64,000 bases of DNA from Varanus komodoensis (taxonomy: Eukaryota; Chordata; Lepidosauria; Squamata; Varanidae), in the NCBI RefSeq assembly GCF_004798865.1, contig NW_025335568.1, positions 49,579,058-49,643,057 on the forward strand. Reading direction: 5' to 3'. A model generated the notes under the pieces. The model did not search any database and was not told the DNA's origin. It saw nothing but the letters and a program-made list of their open reading frames with translations. Of the stretch, positions 59,126 through 64,000 are shown piece by piece. Every line of letters begins with the position of its first letter. Positions within the stretch are counted from its first letter, which is position 1. The position numbers were made by a program, and so were the translations under genes.

Positions 59126-61369
59126 GCAGCTGGAAGTAGGGGACTGCTCCTTGAGACAACCCTCCAGTCCTTCCGAAATGTTACACAGAAGGTCGGGGAA
59201 CCTTGATGAATGGTGTGTAGGCTGAGAAGGAAAGGGAATATTACGTGGTGGCAATCAGGGGTACCAATTCAGGTCAAAATATATGATTAAACATCACATG
59301 TAGTTTCACCTTTTAATTCTGTCCCTAAAAGCTGTACTGAGAAATTGTCCTCCTAGAATGAAGCCATGACCAAAGAGACTTTTCTGAGATAGATAACTGT
59401 ATCATAAAAGTAAAGAACAGACATATACTTTCAATTAGATGCATGTATCAAATGTGAGTGCAGGGAAAAAGGTACCTGTAACTCAGGACTGATTGTAAGG
59501 TATTCATCTTAATCAGTCATTTCTAATTTGCTTAAGTAGGTTTGAAAATCTGGATCATGCTCAACAGTTGCTATAGTTTGTACAATTGGTTCGTTGTGAT
59601 TGATATACTTGGTTTACAATTCAGGATCAACTCCACATGTCCAAAAGATTGGGTTGACCTCGCCTCTTGGCTCTGAAAATATCACTTGGCTCTGATGTTA
59701 TGCAATTTGGGAACATGGAACTTTTGTCAGTACCTGCACCTTATTTTGTTTCTCCATTCTGCATTGTAATCTTCATAATCAGCAGGGAGCACAATCCATG
59801 GCATAGTGAAGCCAGGGTTCACCAGCTTGAGGCACCAGGTCTTTTCGATTAGGAGGGGCAATGTCTTCATTGGCCACCTCACTTAGCTACCTTGTCCCCA
59901 CAGAGTATAGCAACATTCTTCATGGCTAGAGAGAAATGAGTTTTCCCAGCAGCAATACCTTGCTAAAAACTTTTCCTGTTGCAATGCAAAGTATGTTGGG
60001 GTGGCTTGCTTTTGAATGGGTAATTAAGAGCCATTTCCTTTGCAACCTCCCCCCCCCCCCCGTAAAAGAACAACCATGCACAAGTATAATGCACAATTTA
60101 CAGAGCCACTTGAATTTTTAGATTCTGTTTTGGGGTGTGGTTTTAAGGACTACAAGTACCATGATGCACCACAGGGTACAGTAATATAACTTAGGATGCA
60201 GTCCTATCAGAATGCTCATGGATTCCCAGCTTGGCAGCTCACAAGCGTTCAGCTGCCCTGCTGCTCCCACTCTGCATTTTTTTGAGATGGCTGTTTTTGA
60301 ACATCTAGCAATAGTATTTCAGATGGGGAGCAAAGGAAACTGAGGTGGCTTCAGGAGACATTGCACTGAGGCATCCCCAGTCTCCTGTTCTGCCCCCACA
60401 AATACCCCCTTTCCTAATCTCAGAAAACAGCTGGTGTGGTTCTTTTCTCACCAGCTGTGTGGGGGTACGGGAGCAGAAATCAAGACTCTGAGGTCAAGCC
60501 TGTCCCTGCATTTGGAGCAGGGAATCCAAACTATTCCATGACTCCTTAGATAATATCTAGGGGCTTTGGGATAATTCCTTTCATTATTCAGGTTTAAACC
60601 TATGATTAAAAAGAGGACTACAAATAATCATAGCCCGAGCCACATTTTTTGCAGACTACTCTGGAGAGCCCTTATAGAATACATCTGTACAGTTTTAATG
60701 AATGAATTGGTCAGCTAAGAAGTGAAGCCAGATTTTGTTCTTTCTGTGTTTGTAATGTAAGTTTGGCTCTGAAGCCAGACTCTTTGTGCCTAATACATGT
60801 TCGTCCTTAGTAAAGACTTGGCAAGCATTTATTTATATTCATACAACCTCATTGTTTACTCTTGATCTTCAAAACTATACAATGATACAGAAGCCATCTG
60901 TTTTAATTAGCAGCTTCCAAAGTGAAGTCTGCATCTCTACACCCTTTAAATTTGAGTGAATGAACTTATGAAGTTACCCAGTAAAATGAATGGCTGTTTA
61001 CAGCTCAATAAATAGCCATTCAGCTAGTAAATGCCAGTGCCTTTTTCATGTAGGCAGTATGGCAGACAGATACTTAGCAACCTCTCCAAAATTCTGTTAT
61101 CTTTACAGAAAGATCATTCAGCTACTTTTTTTTTAAAAAAAAAAATCAAGTTTCCAGACACTTAGGAATGAATTCAGAGTCTAGTAGTTATTTATATGGC
61201 GAAGTCTCTTTCCAAGTGCATAAATAATAATACTTCTGTTCTCAAGATAATGCCAGTGGAACAATTCAGTTGCTCTGGAAGAGGTTTCAGTTGCTCTGTT
61301 GCTGAGGCACAAACATAGAACACAGTTACCACTGCCCCACTCGGGGGAGGGGGAGGTTGAGGGGGGTGC
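59126..61369 (+). other. COL28A1 intron, nothing recognised
   Basis: No collagen-type exon, RNA gene or clear repeat family was seen. A C13-type run lies near 60049-60061. Confidence 0.4.
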
Positions 61370-61412
61370 TTCTTTTCTTTTCTTTTCTTTTCTTTTCTTT
61401 TCTTTTCTTTTC
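61370..61412 (+). repeat. (TTTTC)n microsatellite
   Basis: Eight pure pentamer units after a G-rich stretch. Confidence 0.95.
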
Positions 61413-61552
61413 CTTTTGGTGACTCTGTGAAGACATAAGCTGGTAAAAAAGAGAATTCAATTTTCATGAACCAGAGGCATGTGGACAATCAGACTGTCCT
61501 GGAACCATGGTCCAGAAAATTGATATTTTGGGTAAAAATAAATTTGGCTAAG

Positions 61553-61685
61553 CAATTTCATGTGCAATCCCATGCATGTTTAGACAACAAAAGGTCCTTC
61601 AGCTCCCAGCATCCCTTAGCCATCATGGGGATGCTGGGAGTTGTATGAATTTTTTCTATCTAAACATGCATAGAATTATGCCTTT
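61553..61685. mobile_element. Palindromic MITE-like repeat, family B, best copy
   Basis: Left end TGTGCAATCCCATGCATG-TTTAGACAACA, right end TCTATCTAAACATGCATAGA-ATTATGCC. The centre CTCCCAGCATCCCTTAGCC faces ATGGGGATGCTGGGAG, so the whole block can fold on itself. Confidence 0.65.
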
Positions 61686-61800
61686 AAATTAGATATTTTT
61701 TACTCAGGAGACCAGAAAGTAGGTTGAGCTCAATCATGAGGTACCCCAGTGATTTACAGTGGATCAGCAAAGGTTTCTGATTCCCAACAGCTTGAAGGTA

Positions 61801-61821
61801 GTAAATAAATAAATAAATAAA
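61801..61821 (+). repeat. (AAAT)n run
   Basis: About five AAAT units, possibly the tail of a lost LINE end. Confidence 0.7.
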
Positions 61822-62942
61822 GCTGCTTACCCTTCCAAAAGTAGGCTGCTGAAATCAAGGAAGGTTGAAGGAAGGCTGGAAAGAAAGGTCTTTGTGTTTA
61901 GAAAGGTTTATGTTGGAACTCAAGTTCTGCTACTGAAAGCACAACCTTTCCTAATTTTAAGTTCACCTTCCCAAAGCACTAGTTTGTACCTGACTCCAGG
62001 ACCACAAAATTCTCAGGAAAAAGCCCTTCCCTGCTCCATACCACCTGGCAATTTACATCCTAATGTTGAAACACCATATTTGAATGGGTGCTGTACTCAA
62101 TCTTGGCTTTTTGCCTGCCTGCCTTCCTGCCCATCCATCTGTCCATCTGACCATCTTTCTTTCTGTGTTGCGGTGCAGAGACTAGTAGGAGATCAGCACG
62201 TAAAAGGGGAAAGGAAAAAAAAATATTACTTGAGTAATAGGTTTATGGAAAGGTGATTCAGCATGGATTTTACTCTGAATTTTAAGCACGAGTCCATGGT
62301 ATTGAGCCTACTTTGGGGATAGGTGTCAGCACCATGGATAGCTCCGTTAAAGTTCTGAATGGCTATGTAGCCCTGCTGACATTGGAGTCACCAGCCTCCA
62401 CTATATGCAGAGGGGAGCTCTGTTCCTGAACGTCATAAAGTTTTGTGGGCACATATCCTGATCTAAAGGGTCCGGTACGTACTGTGGTGCCTCATTATAT
62501 CCACAGGAATCAAATACAAGCCTTGCCAGGGATAGTTCTATTTCTGAATCCATTAGATCCTATGCTGCAGTGCATGGCTGAGCTACACATTTCATGAATG
62601 CTTTCATCACATTAATGAATTTGAATTTTTGTTGAATGGGTGATGATCAGGACTGGATAATAGGAAGTGTGAGGTTTCAGACAGATGCCTTGAGTGGCAG
62701 CACTGTATGGTTTGAGTGTGGGTTGTTGCTGAACCATAGGTTGTTGAAATGTGGGTTAGTGTGTTTTCTGAACTCACACTAACAGACATGGTTTTTTTAA
62801 ACATTAGCAATCTACAAGGGTAATCCATGACTTTAATGAAAACCATTCTAATTCTATAATTGGACATAATGGTTAGATTGTTGTCATAATTTTTCTTTAT
62901 ACTTATTCTAAATGTGTAGTGTATTTTTAAGGAATGGGTTTT

Positions 62943-63190
62943 CTACCTTTTAAATAATATTTTATCATATTTTAAAAAATCTATCAAGGATCCTTTTAAT
63001 TGAAAAAAATCTAGTTTTAGCCATATTACTTTGTGGGGTACTAATATAATGTCCAGTATATGTCTCATTTGATTTTCTATATAATATAACTTTACTTTAG
63101 GGATACCCAATTCCCCTATTTTTTGTGATCTATACCAACTTTTAAAATTTATCCTCACTTTTTTATCCCTATTATAAAATTTATTAATCA
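62943..63190 (-). repeat. L1 LINE, C-terminal piece of ORF2, minus strand
   Basis: The minus strand reads FYNRDKKVRINFKSWYRSQK then IGELGIPKVKLYYIENQMRH, which has the L1 pattern (W-K-x-K-P-R-I ... GGLGLPDLKLYY). The frame stays open for about 80 codons but the fragment is small. Confidence 0.6.
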
Positions 63191-64000
63191 AGATCGATGG
63201 CCTTCCTGATGGAGGGCAAGTACAAGCTGAAGGAGCAAGATGGCAGTTCGTAGGCAAATGGGCAATGATCATTTAATTGGGTTGAATGAGTTCAAATCTC
63301 CAGGGCCCAATGAACTCCATCCTAGAGTCATAGAGCTGGTGGAAGAACTCTCAGACCACTGTCTACTATCATTGAGAAATCATGGAGGACAGGGGAAGTG
63401 TCAGCTGACTGGAGAAGGGCTAATATTGTCCCTATCTTCAAGTAAGGAATTAAAGAAGAAGCTGGGAAGTACAGATCAGTCCGTCTGACATCAATCAATT
63501 CTGAAGCAGATTACAAAGCAGTCTGCAAATGCCTGGAAAACAATGCAGTGATTACTAGAAGCTGATATGGATTTGTCAAGAACAAATCCTGCTAGACTAA
63601 TCTGATTTCATTTTTTGATTGGGTAATTTCCCTGATGGACTGTGGGAATGCTGTGGGCATAATCTAGCTTGACTTCAGCAAAGCTTTTGACAAAGTGTCC
63701 CTTCTTATCCTGATATCCTAAAAGTGGGCTAACTGAACTGATTGGTGGATCCACAAGCTGGCTACACAGTCAGACTAAAAAAGTACCCATCAATGGCACT
63801 TTCTAAACTGGGGAGAGGGAACAAGTGGGGTACCATAGGCTTCAGTCCTGCGCCCAGTGATTTTCAACATTTTTATTGATTTGGATGAGGAAGTGCAGAG
63901 AATGATTATCAAATTTGCAGATGACAAACACCTAGGTGGGATAGCTAATACTTTGGAAGACAGAAATAGGATTCTAGGTGATCTGTATAGATTGGAGCAC
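63191..64000 (+). mobile_element. CR1/L3 LINE, reverse-transcriptase part, runs off the window
   Basis: 63285-63420 reads KSPGPNELHPRVIELVEELS-type residues, a CR1 hallmark (SPGPDELHPRVLKEL). Later 63860-64000 keeps NIFIDLDEEVQRMIIKFADD and LGGIANTLEDRN, including the catalytic FADD form. Frames change several times between. It begins right where the L1 scrap ends and continues past 64000. Confidence 0.8.

Noticed and set aside
57492-64000. Search for more collagen exons
   Set aside because: No block of Gly-X-Y codons bounded by acceptor and donor was found, so the next COL28A1 exon is taken to lie outside the window.

Overview
The window looks like a piece of a non-avian reptile genome, most likely a squamate (lizard or snake). 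Three vertebrate genes are recognisable exon by exon, in the order RPA3 (+), MIOS (-), COL28A1 (+). This matches the neighbourhood I recall from human chromosome 7p21 (COL28A1-MIOS-RPA3-UMAD1), read in the opposite direction. The space between and inside the genes is filled with L2, CR1/L3, BovB (RTE) and a little L1 LINE sequence, tRNA-type SINEs and short palindromic DNA elements. That mixture of active-looking LINE families is typical of squamates rather than birds, turtles or crocodiles, but the assignment is inference.

Layout. 1-130: CR1 3' end. 590-1142: GC-rich promoter of RPA3. 1143-4453: RPA3, four coding exons, 119 residues, the smallest subunit of the single-strand DNA-binding protein RPA. 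4454-8600: convergent 3' flanks of RPA3 and MIOS, no further gene supported. 8708-20552: MIOS on the minus strand, ten coding exons, 877 residues, a GATOR2 subunit acting on mTORC1; its probable promoter and first non-coding exon lie in a CpG-rich block at 23240-23660. 23660-32550: intergenic, mostly old repeats including a minus-strand L2. 32593 to beyond 57491: 5' part of COL28A1 (signal peptide, first VWA domain, hinge, then seven short Gly-X-Y exons); the rest of the collagen region, the second VWA and the Kunitz domain are not reached before the window ends. A nearly full-length, recently inserted L2 LINE (about 40240-43788) sits inside the intron just before the first collagen exon. The window closes with an L1 scrap and a CR1 reverse-transcriptase fragment that runs off the edge.

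Most notable points: MIOS carries what appears to be an AT-AC (U12-type, minor spliceosome) intron with a perfect ATATCCTTT donor; one COL28A1 collagen exon is 42 bp because a glycine codon is absent; an exon-like 74-bp block at 28220-28293 would splice in frame to the COL28A1 start exon; and several small palindromic repeat families recur through the introns. I saw no sign of a wholly new gene system. The three genes do not form a pathway; they are neighbours by conserved synteny.
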